This document shows positions 57,163-64,000 of a DNA stretch of 64,000 nucleotides, piece by piece. The DNA comes from Flavobacteriales bacterium (GTDB lineage: Bacteria > Bacteroidota > Bacteroidia > Flavobacteriales_F > PHOS-HE28), in the NCBI GenBank assembly GCA_013360395.1, contig JABWBQ010000022.1, positions 1 to 64,000 of the forward strand, given 5' to 3'. Each line of letters starts with the position of its first letter. Position 1 is the stretch's first letter. A program made the translations under genes and the position numbers. The notes under the pieces were generated by a model, which worked only from the letters and a program-made list of their open reading frames with translations, was not told where the DNA came from and did no database searches.

Positions 57163-57915
57163 TCAGCGGTCCCTTCGGCCCAGCAGGTCCCAGCGCAGGA
57201 GCCCGGTGCGTGCCAGGAAATAGCGCCAGCTGGTGCGCACCACGCCCATGCCGTAGGTCATGCTGCGGCTGAAGTTGATGCTGCTGGCCTCATCGAAGTA
57301 CTTGGTGGGGCAGGTGATCTCGGCGATCGTGAACCCGTGCCAGAAGACCTGGGCGATCATCTGGTTGTCGAACACGAAGTCGTCCGAACAGGCATGGTAC
57401 GGGCAGGCCTCGAGCACCCGGCGGTGGAAGGCGCGGTAGCCGGTGTGGTACTCGCTGAGCTTCTCGCCCATCAGCAGGTTCTGGCCCATGGTGAGCAGGC
57501 GGTTGGCCACGTACTTGTACAGGGGCATGCCGCCCTTGAGCGCACCGCCCCCCAGGATGCGCGAGCCGAAGACCACCGGATACACGCCGTTGCCGATGAG
57601 CGCCACCATGCTGGTGAGCAGCTTGGGCGTGTACTGATAGTCCGGATGCAGCATCACCACGATGTCGCCGCCGAGCTCGCGGGCCTTGTCGTAGCAGCTC
57701 TTCTGGTTGCCGCCGTACCCCCGGTTCACGTCGTGCACCACGATGTGCCGGATGCCCAGCTTGCGCGCCACCTCCACCGTGTCGTCCGGGCTCTTGTCGT
57801 CCACCAGCACCACCTCGTCCACCAGGTCGAACGGGATCTCATCGTAGGTCTGCTTCAAGGTGCGCGCCGCCCGGTAGGCGGGGAGCACCACGATGACTTT
57901 CTGGCCGAGGTACAT
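57163..57915 (-). CDS. GT2 family glycosyltransferase (polyprenyl-phosphate sugar synthase-like)
   Basis: A 250-residue GT-A fold enzyme from the ATG at 57915: VIVVLPAYRAARTLKQTYDEIP, VVLVDDKSPDDTVEVARKLG, NRGYGGNQKSCYDKARELG, VVMLHPDYQYTP (acidic metal motif region) and SEYHTGYRAFHRRVLE. The C-terminus has no clear membrane helices, unlike many DPM1-type relatives. Probably makes the lipid-linked sugar used by the adjacent GT39/83 enzyme. CATCTTTG on the minus strand (57955-57962) resembles a -7 box. Confidence 0.9.
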   Translation of the reverse strand: MYLGQKVIVVLPAYRAARTLKQTYDEIPFDLVDEVVLVDDKSPDDTVEVARKLGIRHIVVHDVNRGYGGNQKSCYDKARELGGDIVVMLHPDYQYTPKLLTSMVALIGNGVYPVVFGSRILGGGALKGGMPLYKYVANRLLTMGQNLLMGEKLSEYHTGYRAFHRRVLEACPYHACSDDFVFDNQMIAQVFWHGFTIAEITCPTKYFDEASSINFSRSMTYGMGVVRTSWRYFLARTGLLRWDLLGRRDR

Positions 57916-57963
57916 GCGGGTCGGTGGGCGGCGGTCGGCGCACGACCGGCCGGACAAAGATGC

Positions 57964-58887
57964 TCAACCTGCGCCGACCGTTCCGGTGCGGTCCGAGGCG
58001 CTCACCAGATACACCCCGCCCAGCACCACGGCGATCATCAGCACCTGCATCGCCCCGAGCTGTTCGCCATCGAGCAGGCCCCAGCCGATGGCCACCACAG
58101 GCATGAGGTAGGTGACGGACGAGGCCCGTACGGCGCTGGTGCGCTTCAGCAGGGCGTTCCACAGCACCAGCGAAAGCGCCGAACTGAGCAGTGCCAACAA
58201 GGCCACATACCCCAGGGCGCTCCAGGCACCGGGGACCTCGCGGAGGGTGCCGGCCAGGTCGGTGGCCACGCAGCCCCCGAAGCCGATGGGCCCCACGAAG
58301 GTGAGGGCCAGGGCGGCCGTGGCCGTGGCGGGGAGGCGGTGCAGCTGATGTTTCACCACGTTGGCGCTGGCGCCATAACACACCGTGCCCAGGACCGGCA
58401 GCAGGGCGTAGGGCGACCAGCCCGCGGCGCCGGGCCCCAGGTCGAAGCCCACCAGGCCCACCGCGCCCACCAGCCCCAGGAGCACGCCGCCGAGCTGGGC
58501 CAGGCGTGCCTGCGTGCCGAACAACAGCAGCCCGACCACCAGGGTGAAGAGCGGTGTGAGGCTGTTGAGCATCCCGCTCAGGGCGCTGTCGATGCGGGTC
58601 TGGGCCGTGGCGAACAGCAGGGCGGGGACCCCGTTGCCCAGCACACCGGCCAGCAGAAGCGGGCGCCAGTAGGGGCGCAGCAAAGGCCAGTGGCGCAGGG
58701 TCGCCGGCACCAGCACGGCCCAGGCGATGGCCAGCCGCGCGGAAGCCACCTGACCGGGGCTCAACATCGGCCGGCCCTCCGCCCAAAGCCCGCGCTTCAT
58801 CAGTATGAAGGAGGAGCCCCAGATCAGGGCCAGGGTGCCCAGCAGGAACCAGGACGAACGGTCGGTCCCACGGCCCGGCACTTGCAT
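57964..58887 (-). CDS. DMT-superfamily (EamA) transporter
   Basis: A 307-residue protein from the ATG at 58887, with ten membrane helices in two EamA repeats: WFLLGTLALIWGSSFILMKRGL at the start, LSGMLNSLTPLFTLVVGLLLF ending the first repeat, ALLSSALSLVLWNALLKRTSAVRASSVTYLMPVVAIGWG in the second. Substrate unknown (metabolite efflux is usual for the family). It is 48 bp before the GT2 gene on the same strand. TACCTTCG at 58897-58904 (minus) is one mismatch from TAnnTTTG. Confidence 0.92.
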   Translation of the reverse strand: MQVPGRGTDRSSWFLLGTLALIWGSSFILMKRGLWAEGRPMLSPGQVASARLAIAWAVLVPATLRHWPLLRPYWRPLLLAGVLGNGVPALLFATAQTRIDSALSGMLNSLTPLFTLVVGLLLFGTQARLAQLGGVLLGLVGAVGLVGFDLGPGAAGWSPYALLPVLGTVCYGASANVVKHQLHRLPATATAALALTFVGPIGFGGCVATDLAGTLREVPGAWSALGYVALLALLSSALSLVLWNALLKRTSAVRASSVTYLMPVVAIGWGLLDGEQLGAMQVLMIAVVLGGVYLVSASDRTGTVGAG

Positions 58888-58920
58888 GCGGCGCGAAGGT
58901 ACCGGAACGACCGAACACAC

Positions 58921-58928
58921 TACTTTTG
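58921..58928 (+). promoter_or_regulatory. -7 box TACTTTTG of the HMA lipoprotein gene
   Basis: A full TAnnTTTG match 27 bp before the ATG at 58956, in the divergent region with the DMT transporter. Confidence 0.6.
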
Positions 58929-58955
58929 TAACAATTCCGTTCGTACGAGCGTCCC

Positions 58956-59498
58956 ATGTTCAACGAACCCCTCCGCCCCATGCGCCGCCGGACCCTCACC
59001 GCCACCCTGCCGCTCCTGCTCCTCTTCGGCTGTTCCACCGGCCCGGCGGACCAGCCCGGCACTGCCACGGAGGTGACCCGTGTGGTGAAGGAGGAAGTGA
59101 TCGCCCAGGGCGATCCGGTGACCTTCGCGGACCTGAGCATCTCGGGCATGAGCTGCGAGATGATGTGCGGCGGCGCCATCAAAAAGGCCCTGGCCAAGGT
59201 GCCCGGTGTGTCGGGGACCGAGATCAAGTTCATCGAGGGCGACGAGAACGACCATGCCATCGTGACCTTCGACCCCGCCCGGGTGAGCGACGCACAACTG
59301 GTGGAGGCGGTGCAGGGCATCCACGACGGTCAGTACAAGGTGGTGGCCGTGGCCGTCACCAAGCAGGTGAAGGGAACGACCGCCACCTCCGACGACGACG
59401 AGGCCGAAGGGACCGTGCCGGCCAAGGTGAACGCCCGGCTCCCCGCGGTGCTGCTGCCGAGCCTGCTCGAGCTCCTGTCCCAGGTGCTGCGGGCCTGA
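58956..59498 (+). CDS. HMA-domain lipoprotein with CxxxC metal motif
   Basis: A 180-residue protein; ATG at 58956 or 58980 (MRRRTLTATLPLLLLFGC, lipobox Cys). The HMA domain is about 55-130: DLSISGMSCEMMCGGAIKKALAKVPGVSGTEIKFIEG, then AIVTFDPARVSDAQLVEAVQGIHDGQYKV. The metal loop is GMSCEMMC, with three rather than the usual two residues between Cys, which would change copper geometry. A divergent DMT transporter lies upstream; the next gene on this strand is ctaA, for a copper-using respiratory chain, which fits a copper-handling role (inference). Confidence 0.87.
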   Translation: MFNEPLRPMRRRTLTATLPLLLLFGCSTGPADQPGTATEVTRVVKEEVIAQGDPVTFADLSISGMSCEMMCGGAIKKALAKVPGVSGTEIKFIEGDENDHAIVTFDPARVSDAQLVEAVQGIHDGQYKVVAVAVTKQVKGTTATSDDDEAEGTVPAKVNARLPAVLLPSLLELLSQVLRA

Positions 59499-59524
59499 GC
59501 CGTACGCATCGTTCGTTCGCGATG

Positions 59525-59542
59525 GAGGGGTCCTGCGGCCCC
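59525..59542 (+). terminator. Possible hairpin after the HMA gene
   Basis: AGGGG and CCCCT arms with a GC-rich loop, 27 bp past the stop; a short T-rich stretch follows. Weak evidence. Confidence 0.35.
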
Positions 59543-59578
59543 TTCCTTCATTACCGGCCTGCCAGGGATGCACCGTGG

Positions 59579-59586
59579 TAGCTTTG
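59579..59586 (+). promoter_or_regulatory. -7 box TAGCTTTG of ctaA
   Basis: A full TAnnTTTG match ending 6 bp before the ATG at 59593, giving a nearly leaderless transcript. Confidence 0.6.
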
Positions 59587-59592
59587 CCGGCC

Positions 59593-60675
59593 ATGGACGC
59601 ACACCCCCGGCATCGCCCCGTGGTCCGCTGGCTGGTGACGGGCTGCGTGCTCATCGCCTGCATGGTGGCGATCGGCGGCATCACGCGCCTCACCGGCAGC
59701 GGCCTCAGCATCACCGAGTGGAAGCCCATCATGGGCGCGCTGCCCCCGATGAACGACGCCGAGTGGCAGGAGGCGTTCGAGAAGTACAAACAGATCCCGG
59801 AGTACACGCTGAAGAACCGGCTCATGGACCTCGAGGGGTTCAAGGCCATCTTCTTCTGGGAATACCTGCACCGCAACTGGGGCCGCCTGATGGGCCTGGT
59901 CTTCCTGCTGCCCTTTCTCCACTTCCTGCGCCGGGGGTGGCTGCGCGGCTGGCTGCTGCGCCGCAGTCTGGCCATCCTGGTCGGCGGCGGGCTGGTGGGC
60001 GCGCTGGGCTGGTTCATGGTGATGAGCGGCCTGTCCGAGGATCCGGACGTGAGCCATTTCAGGCTGGCCATCCACCTGTGCGCCGCCTTCGCGGTGTTCC
60101 TGCTGGTGCTGTGGACCGTGCTGGACCTGCAACACGGGCGGCGCGCCTGGCGGAGCGATGGTTCGGCGGCGGGACGGTGGTCGCGCCTGCTGTTGCCGCT
60201 GCTGCTGTTACAGGTGGTGTACGGGGCCTTCACCGCCGGGCTCGATGCAGGCCGCATCTACAACACCTGGCCGCTGATGCACGGGGCCTTCATGCCGGAG
60301 AACGTGCACGCCTTCGGCGACCTGGTGAAGGACCTCACCGACCACCGCGATGGGGTGCAGTTCGTGCACCGCAACCTGGCCTGGCTGGTGGCCGCCGCAT
60401 GCATCGCACTGGTCGTCGCACTGCGCCACGATGTGCGCGTGGCCCGTACGGGACACTGGCTGGTGGCCACCGTGGTCCTGCAGTTCGCGCTGGGGGTGGC
60501 CACGCTGCTCACCACCGTGCAGATCGCCCTGGGGGTGTTGCACCAACTGGGCGCCTTGCTACTGCTGAGCGTGCTGCTGGCCCTGATCCACGCCACCGGA
60601 AGGGCCGTTCCAGCGCAGGCTGCCGACGAAGTGGCGCATGTCGGCCCGCACACGGTCGGTCACGGGCGCGAGTGA
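59593..60675 (+). CDS. ctaA: Haem A synthase CtaA/COX15
   Basis: A 360-residue type 2 COX15/CtaA with eight membrane helices: VVRWLVTGCVLIACMVAIGGITRLTGSGLSITEWKPI, then EFIxxH-type FFWEYLHRNWGRLMGLVF, HFRLAIHLCAAFAVF, GAFTAGLDAGRIYNTWPLM and FVHRNLAWLVAAACIA. His residues in each of these act as haem ligands. It oxidises haem O to haem A for cytochrome oxidase. The last about 39 codons overlap the gldD gene on the other strand by 117 bp; the core ends before that, near LALIHATGRA. Confidence 0.96.
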   Translation: MDAHPRHRPVVRWLVTGCVLIACMVAIGGITRLTGSGLSITEWKPIMGALPPMNDAEWQEAFEKYKQIPEYTLKNRLMDLEGFKAIFFWEYLHRNWGRLMGLVFLLPFLHFLRRGWLRGWLLRRSLAILVGGGLVGALGWFMVMSGLSEDPDVSHFRLAIHLCAAFAVFLLVLWTVLDLQHGRRAWRSDGSAAGRWSRLLLPLLLLQVVYGAFTAGLDAGRIYNTWPLMHGAFMPENVHAFGDLVKDLTDHRDGVQFVHRNLAWLVAAACIALVVALRHDVRVARTGHWLVATVVLQFALGVATLLTTVQIALGVLHQLGALLLLSVLLALIHATGRAVPAQAADEVAHVGPHTVGHGRE

Positions 60676-61173
60676 GTCCGCGTTGGGCCGGGCCAGGAAG
60701 TAAAGGGCGCCGTAGAGGAAGTGCCTGCTGCTGTCCGTGACATAGAACACCATCGGGCTGGCCACATCCCCCTCCACGTCGAAGATGGTGCCGTGCACCC
60801 GGGCGCTGTCGCGATGCACCACCTCGGTACGGATCCGCGCCGCCTTCAGCTCGTGCTTGCGCTTCAGGATGTGGGCATCCTCGATCAGCCGGTCCAGGTC
60901 GCCGTTCACCGTGCGGTAGGTGAGGTGCACACGGGCCTTGTACGGTCCGTAGTCCAGGTCGCTCCAGCAACGCTGCCCTTCGGCCTGGCGGGGCCGCACA
61001 TGCACGGCCGCGGGCACCTCGGCGGTGTAGCAGCCGGCGTCGTGCACGGTGTAGGCCACGGGCGGCAGGTCGATGCGGAAGTAGCCGTGCGGCAGCGGGC
61101 GCGGGTCCGGGGTGCAACCCAGGGCCAGCCCCAGCGCGGCGGCAACGACGGCATGTTCAGGCCGCACCCTCAT
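60559..61173 (-). CDS. gldD: Gliding motility lipoprotein GldD
   Basis: A 204-residue lipoprotein (ATG 61173; MRVRPEHAVVAAALGLALGC lipobox). The family core is visible: PHGYFRIDLPPVAYTVHDAGCYTAEVP, CWSDLDYGPYKARVHLTYRTVNGDLDRLIEDAHILKRKHELKA, VASPMVFYVTDSSRHFLYGALYFLARPNADSLAPV, HFVGSLRW. Members are needed for gliding and T9SS function. It overlaps gldE by 17 bp upstream. A short low-complexity extension (GGVDQGQQHAQQ) follows the conserved end. Confidence 0.94.
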   Translation of the reverse strand: MRVRPEHAVVAAALGLALGCTPDPRPLPHGYFRIDLPPVAYTVHDAGCYTAEVPAAVHVRPRQAEGQRCWSDLDYGPYKARVHLTYRTVNGDLDRLIEDAHILKRKHELKAARIRTEVVHRDSARVHGTIFDVEGDVASPMVFYVTDSSRHFLYGALYFLARPNADSLAPVTDRVRADMRHFVGSLRWNGPSGGVDQGQQHAQQ

Positions 61174-62470
61174 CGCCCACGCTGATCTTGACACGTCGCA
61201 CCCGCTTGTTGTCCGAGGATTCCACCACGAAGGTGAGGTTCCGCAGCGACACCCGTTCGCCCTTGAGCGGGATCCGCCCGGTGAGCTCCAGCACGAAGCC
61301 GCCCACGGTGCCGCTGTCGCCCCGGTGTTCCTCGAACAGGCTGCCGTCGATGCCCATGATCCGATAGAGGTCGTTCAACGGCGTGCGTCCCTCGAACACC
61401 CAGGTGCGGTCGTCCAGCTTGGTGTACGTGAGCTCCTCGTCGTCGAACTCGTCGGTGATGTCGCCCACGATCTCCTCCAGCACGTCCTCCAAGGTCACCA
61501 GGCCGCTGGTGCCTCCGTACTCGTCCACCACGATGGCCAGGTGCATCTTCTGCCGCTGGAATTCCTTGAGCATGTCGTCCAGCTTCTTGGTCTCGGGCAC
61601 GAAGCACGGCTCGCGCAGGTGGGCCAGCCAGTCCATGTCCGGCTTGTCCAGGTACGGCAGCACGTCCTTGATGTGCAGCACCCCGATCACATGGTCCAGG
61701 GTGCCCTCGTACACCGGCACACGGGAGAAGCCGCTGCCGATGATGGCCGTGACCAGGTCGGGGAAACGGAGCGCCTTGTCGAAGGCCACCATGGCGGTGC
61801 GCGGGCGCATCACCTCGCGCACTTCCACGCGGCCGAACTTCACGATGCCTTTCAGGATCCGTCGTTCCTCGTCGGTGGTGCTGGCCGCAGGGGCCAGTTC
61901 CAGCGCCTGGCCCAGACTGTCCACCGAGAGGCCCTTGGAGGGCTTCCGGCGGTAGCGCCGTTCCAGGAGGGTGCTGGCGCGCACCAACAGCTCGTTCACC
62001 GGGGTCAGCAGCCAGCGGAGCGCGGCAAGCGGCCCGGCCAGCACGGTGGCCACCCCCAGGGCATGGCCGGCGGCGAAGGCCTTGGGCAGCATCTCACCCA
62101 GCAACAGGATCGCCAGGGCCACGCCCAGCACATGAATGCCCAGGGTCAGCCATGGCGCCCCACCGCCTGCATCCAGCAGCCCTTGGATCACCACGGCGCT
62201 GAGCACCACCACGCCCATGTTGACGAAGGTGTTGGTGATGAGGATGGTGGCCAGCAACCGGCGCGGCCGCGACAGCAGGTCGAGCACTCGGGCACCGCTG
62301 CGGCCACCCCGCTCGCGCAGGTCGCGCAGTTGGGTGGGGTTGAGGCTGAAGAGGGCCACTTCGGCGGCCGACATCGCCGCCGATCCGAGGAGCAGCACAC
62401 CGATGGCCGCCCAGGCTGCGATCAGCAGCGGATCGGTGAGGGGTGTGTGCAGGGCAGGCGGTGGCTCCAT
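61157..62470 (-). CDS. gldE: Gliding motility-associated protein GldE (CNNM/CBS/CorC)
   Basis: A 437-residue protein from the ATG at 62470. A CNNM membrane domain (LLIAAWAAIGVLLLGSAAMSAAEVALFSL, ATILITNTFVNMGVVVLSAVVIQG, LAILLLGEMLPKAFA), a CBS pair (VMRPRTAMVAFDKALRFPDLV, FVPETKKLDDMLKEFQRQKMHLAIVVDEYGGTSGLVTLEDVLEEIVGDI), and a C-terminal CorC/HlyC domain. Related to magnesium/cobalt efflux proteins; in Bacteroidota named GldE and always next to gldD. The 17-bp overlap with gldD indicates coupling. Confidence 0.95.
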   Translation of the reverse strand: MEPPPALHTPLTDPLLIAAWAAIGVLLLGSAAMSAAEVALFSLNPTQLRDLRERGGRSGARVLDLLSRPRRLLATILITNTFVNMGVVVLSAVVIQGLLDAGGGAPWLTLGIHVLGVALAILLLGEMLPKAFAAGHALGVATVLAGPLAALRWLLTPVNELLVRASTLLERRYRRKPSKGLSVDSLGQALELAPAASTTDEERRILKGIVKFGRVEVREVMRPRTAMVAFDKALRFPDLVTAIIGSGFSRVPVYEGTLDHVIGVLHIKDVLPYLDKPDMDWLAHLREPCFVPETKKLDDMLKEFQRQKMHLAIVVDEYGGTSGLVTLEDVLEEIVGDITDEFDDEELTYTKLDDRTWVFEGRTPLNDLYRIMGIDGSLFEEHRGDSGTVGGFVLELTGRIPLKGERVSLRNLTFVVESSDNKRVRRVKISVGDEGAA

Positions 62471-62504
62471 GGACGGCCCGGCCAAGGGCGGGCAGCAGGC
62501 GCGT

Positions 62505-62945
62505 TCAGAAGGGCAGGTCGTCCGCAGGCTCGCTGGTAACGGCCGGGGCCGTGCCCACCGGTTCGGCGGCAGCGGCCGCGGCGGGTGGCGGTGCGCTCTG
62601 GCGGTCGCCCGCGGGGCGGTCCAACAGCGTCATGTCCTCGGCATGGATCTCCGTGGTGTAGCGCGTGTTGCCGTCGCGATCCTGCCAGGAACGCGTGCGC
62701 AACTTGCCCTCCACGTACACTTTGCTGCCCTTGCGCAGGTACTTCTCGGTGATCTCGCCCAAGGCCCGCCAGGCCACGATGCTGTGCCACTCGGTCTGCT
62801 CGCGCTTCTCGCCGGTCTGCCGGTCCTTGAAGGTCTCGCTGGTGGCGATGCGGAAGTTGGCCACGGTGGCACCGTTCTGCAGGTGGCGCACTTCGGGGTC
62901 GGCACCCAGGTTGCCGATCAGGATCACTTTGTTGACTCCGGACAT
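62505..62945 (-). CDS. ssb: Single-stranded DNA-binding protein
   Basis: A 146-residue protein: [37 protein letters not shown], then [41 protein letters not shown], the OB fold. A Pro/Ala-rich linker leads to the acidic tip DDLPF, the partner-binding tail. It lies between mutY and gldE as in other members of the phylum. A full -7 box lies 20 bp upstream. Confidence 0.97.
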   Translation of the reverse strand: MSGVNKVILIGNLGADPEVRHLQNGATVANFRIATSETFKDRQTGEKREQTEWHSIVAWRALGEITEKYLRKGSKVYVEGKLRTRSWQDRDGNTRYTTEIHAEDMTLLDRPAGDRQSAPPPAAAAAAEPVGTAPAVTSEPADDLPF

Positions 62946-62965
62946 GTTGGTCTTGAACAGGATCC

Positions 62966-62973
62966 CAAAGATA
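62966..62973 (-). promoter_or_regulatory. -7 box TATCTTTG of ssb
   Basis: A full TAnnTTTG match on the minus strand, 20 bp before the ssb ATG and after the mutY stop; ssb can therefore be transcribed apart from mutY. Confidence 0.65.
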
Positions 62974-63016
62974 ACCCGGGGCCGACCGTCGCCGGGGCGA
63001 TCGTGGATAACTGAAG

Positions 63017-64000
63017 CTACGGCCCCGGTTCCGCAGGTCGCCGCAGGGCGAGGTAGCGCTCGATGGGGCGCGGCACAGGGTGGCGGTCCAGGTGCGGTCC
63101 GGCCACGGCGCGCCAATCCGCAGGTGGGGCGAAGGACCTGGGCGGTGTCACTTCCCAGTAGGTGAGGTGGAGCACCTGGTGGCTCAGGACGTGGCGCACC
63201 GGGCCGGTGTGGCCATGCACCTTCCAGCCCGGACCGAACGCGCGGCGCAGGGCGGACCTGAACGCCGCCGGTGCCAGGGGGTGCGGCGATTCCAGCAGGG
63301 GCGGCTCGTGCAGGCCCGCCCAGATGTCCTTGCCGGTCCGCTTGCGCAACACCAGCCCGCCGTCGGTGGCGATGCACAGGTGGTTGAAATGGCGTTCGCG
63401 CACCCGACCCCGCCCGCCCTTGACCGGAAGACGGTCGATGCATCCCTGCCGCCGGGCCAGGCAGCGCGGGGACACCGGGCAGCGGTCGCATAACGGTGCG
63501 CGCGGCACGCATACCGTGGCACCCAGCTCCATCACGGCCTGGTTGTGGTCGCCGGGGGCGGTCTTGGGCAGCAAGGCGGCGGCGAGCGCACGGAATTCAC
63601 GCTGCCCGGCCGTGCTGTCGATGGGGGTGCCGATCGCGAAAACGCGGGCCAGCACGCGGTACACGTTGCCGTCCACCACGGCCTCGGGCCTGCCGAAGCA
63701 GATGGAGGCGATGGCTCCGGCGGTGTATTCGCCCACCCCTTGGAGTTGGCGCAGCCCGGCACGCGTGTCGGGGAAGCGGCCGCCGTGCACGTGCACCACC
63801 TGGCGGGCGGCGGAGAGAAGATTGCGGGCCCGGCTGTAATAGCCCAGGCCCTGCCAGGCCTTGAGCACTTCCTGTTCATCGGCTGTCGCCAGCGCTTCCA
63901 CGGTGGGCCATCGCTCTACAAAGCGTTCGTAGTAGGGCATGCCCTGGTCCACCCGGGTCTGTTGCAGGAGCACTTCGCTCAGCCAGATCCGGTAGGGGTC
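63017..64000 (-). CDS. mutY: A/G-specific adenine glycosylase MutY, 5' end beyond right edge
   Basis: 328 codons are visible, open to the edge. It begins (edge) [19 protein letters not shown], with the catalytic Glu, then [35 protein letters not shown], the HhH-GPD motif with the catalytic Asp. The iron-sulfur cysteines are in [17 protein letters not shown] (C-x6-C-x2-C-x5-C). The C-terminal NUDIX-like domain ([39 protein letters not shown]) checks for 8-oxoG. It removes A opposite 8-oxoguanine. Only the first residues are missing. Confidence 0.96.
   Translation of the reverse strand, partial: DPYRIWLSEVLLQQTRVDQGMPYYERFVERWPTVEALATADEQEVLKAWQGLGYYSRARNLLSAARQVVHVHGGRFPDTRAGLRQLQGVGEYTAGAIASICFGRPEAVVDGNVYRVLARVFAIGTPIDSTAGQREFRALAAALLPKTAPGDHNQAVMELGATVCVPRAPLCDRCPVSPRCLARRQGCIDRLPVKGGRGRVRERHFNHLCIATDGGLVLRKRTGKDIWAGLHEPPLLESPHPLAPAAFRSALRRAFGPGWKVHGHTGPVRHVLSHQVLHLTYWEVTPPRSFAPPADWRAVAGPHLDRHPVPRPIERYLALRRPAEPGP

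Overview
The window comes from a GC-rich member of the Bacteroidota, most likely Flavobacteriales-like. The evidence is gene content: porP-gldK-gldL-gldM-gldN (type IX secretion and gliding), the order mutY-ssb-gldE-gldD, secreted proteins with Por/T9SS-type C-termini, a SusC-like TonB receptor, and start regions carrying the Bacteroidota -7 box TAnnTTTG. All calls were made by reading the sequence; no database was searched.

Layout. 1-3.4 kb: three secreted-protein genes behind a LuxR-type regulator, all on the minus strand. 3.6-8.1 kb: a plus-strand operon of ECF sigma factor, membrane anti-sigma factor and periplasmic TPR-CHAT (caspase-like) protein. 8.3-10.7 kb: an unknown gene and a large secreted PPC-domain protein. 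10.9-17.9 kb: a minus-strand housekeeping run, miaB, a sigma54-type activator, lptE, a TPR protein, secG, groES, groEL. 18.2-30.2 kb: topA, a degenerate ureohydrolase, porP, gldKLMN and an ABC-F ATPase. 30.2-35.7 kb: initiator tRNA, era, der, a small membrane protein and a TonB receptor. 35.8-38.7 kb: a PLP sulfur-amino-acid enzyme, then a DUF4143-type AAA ATPase with a truncated paralogue, each behind the same dyad operator.

38.9-44.5 kb is the most unusual part. A small secreted crystallin-like protein and a stand-alone LytTR DNA-binding protein are followed by five tandem paralogues of a LuxI/FeeM-like acyltransferase (the second is frameshifted) and an isoprenylcysteine-methyltransferase-like membrane enzyme. 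Four of the five acyltransferases and the methyltransferase share an upstream box (GGATGATAACCG) and a tiny leader ORF that either overlaps the real start as ATGA or is fused to it in frame. This looks like one regulon that makes acylated, possibly methylated, small molecules or signals.

44.5-55.5 kb: a giant secreted beta-helix/PKD protein, a second CHAT/anti-sigma/sigma set whose CHAT gene has an amber codon exactly where the catalytic Cys-Glu pair should be, and a secreted metalloprotease. 55.5-58.9 kb: an operon of a DMT transporter, a GT2 and a GT39/83-type glycosyltransferase. 58.9-64 kb: an HMA-domain lipoprotein, ctaA, and the gldD-gldE-ssb-mutY cluster, with mutY leaving the right edge. 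By eye, 39-55 kb is less GC-rich than the rest, as expected of accessory DNA.
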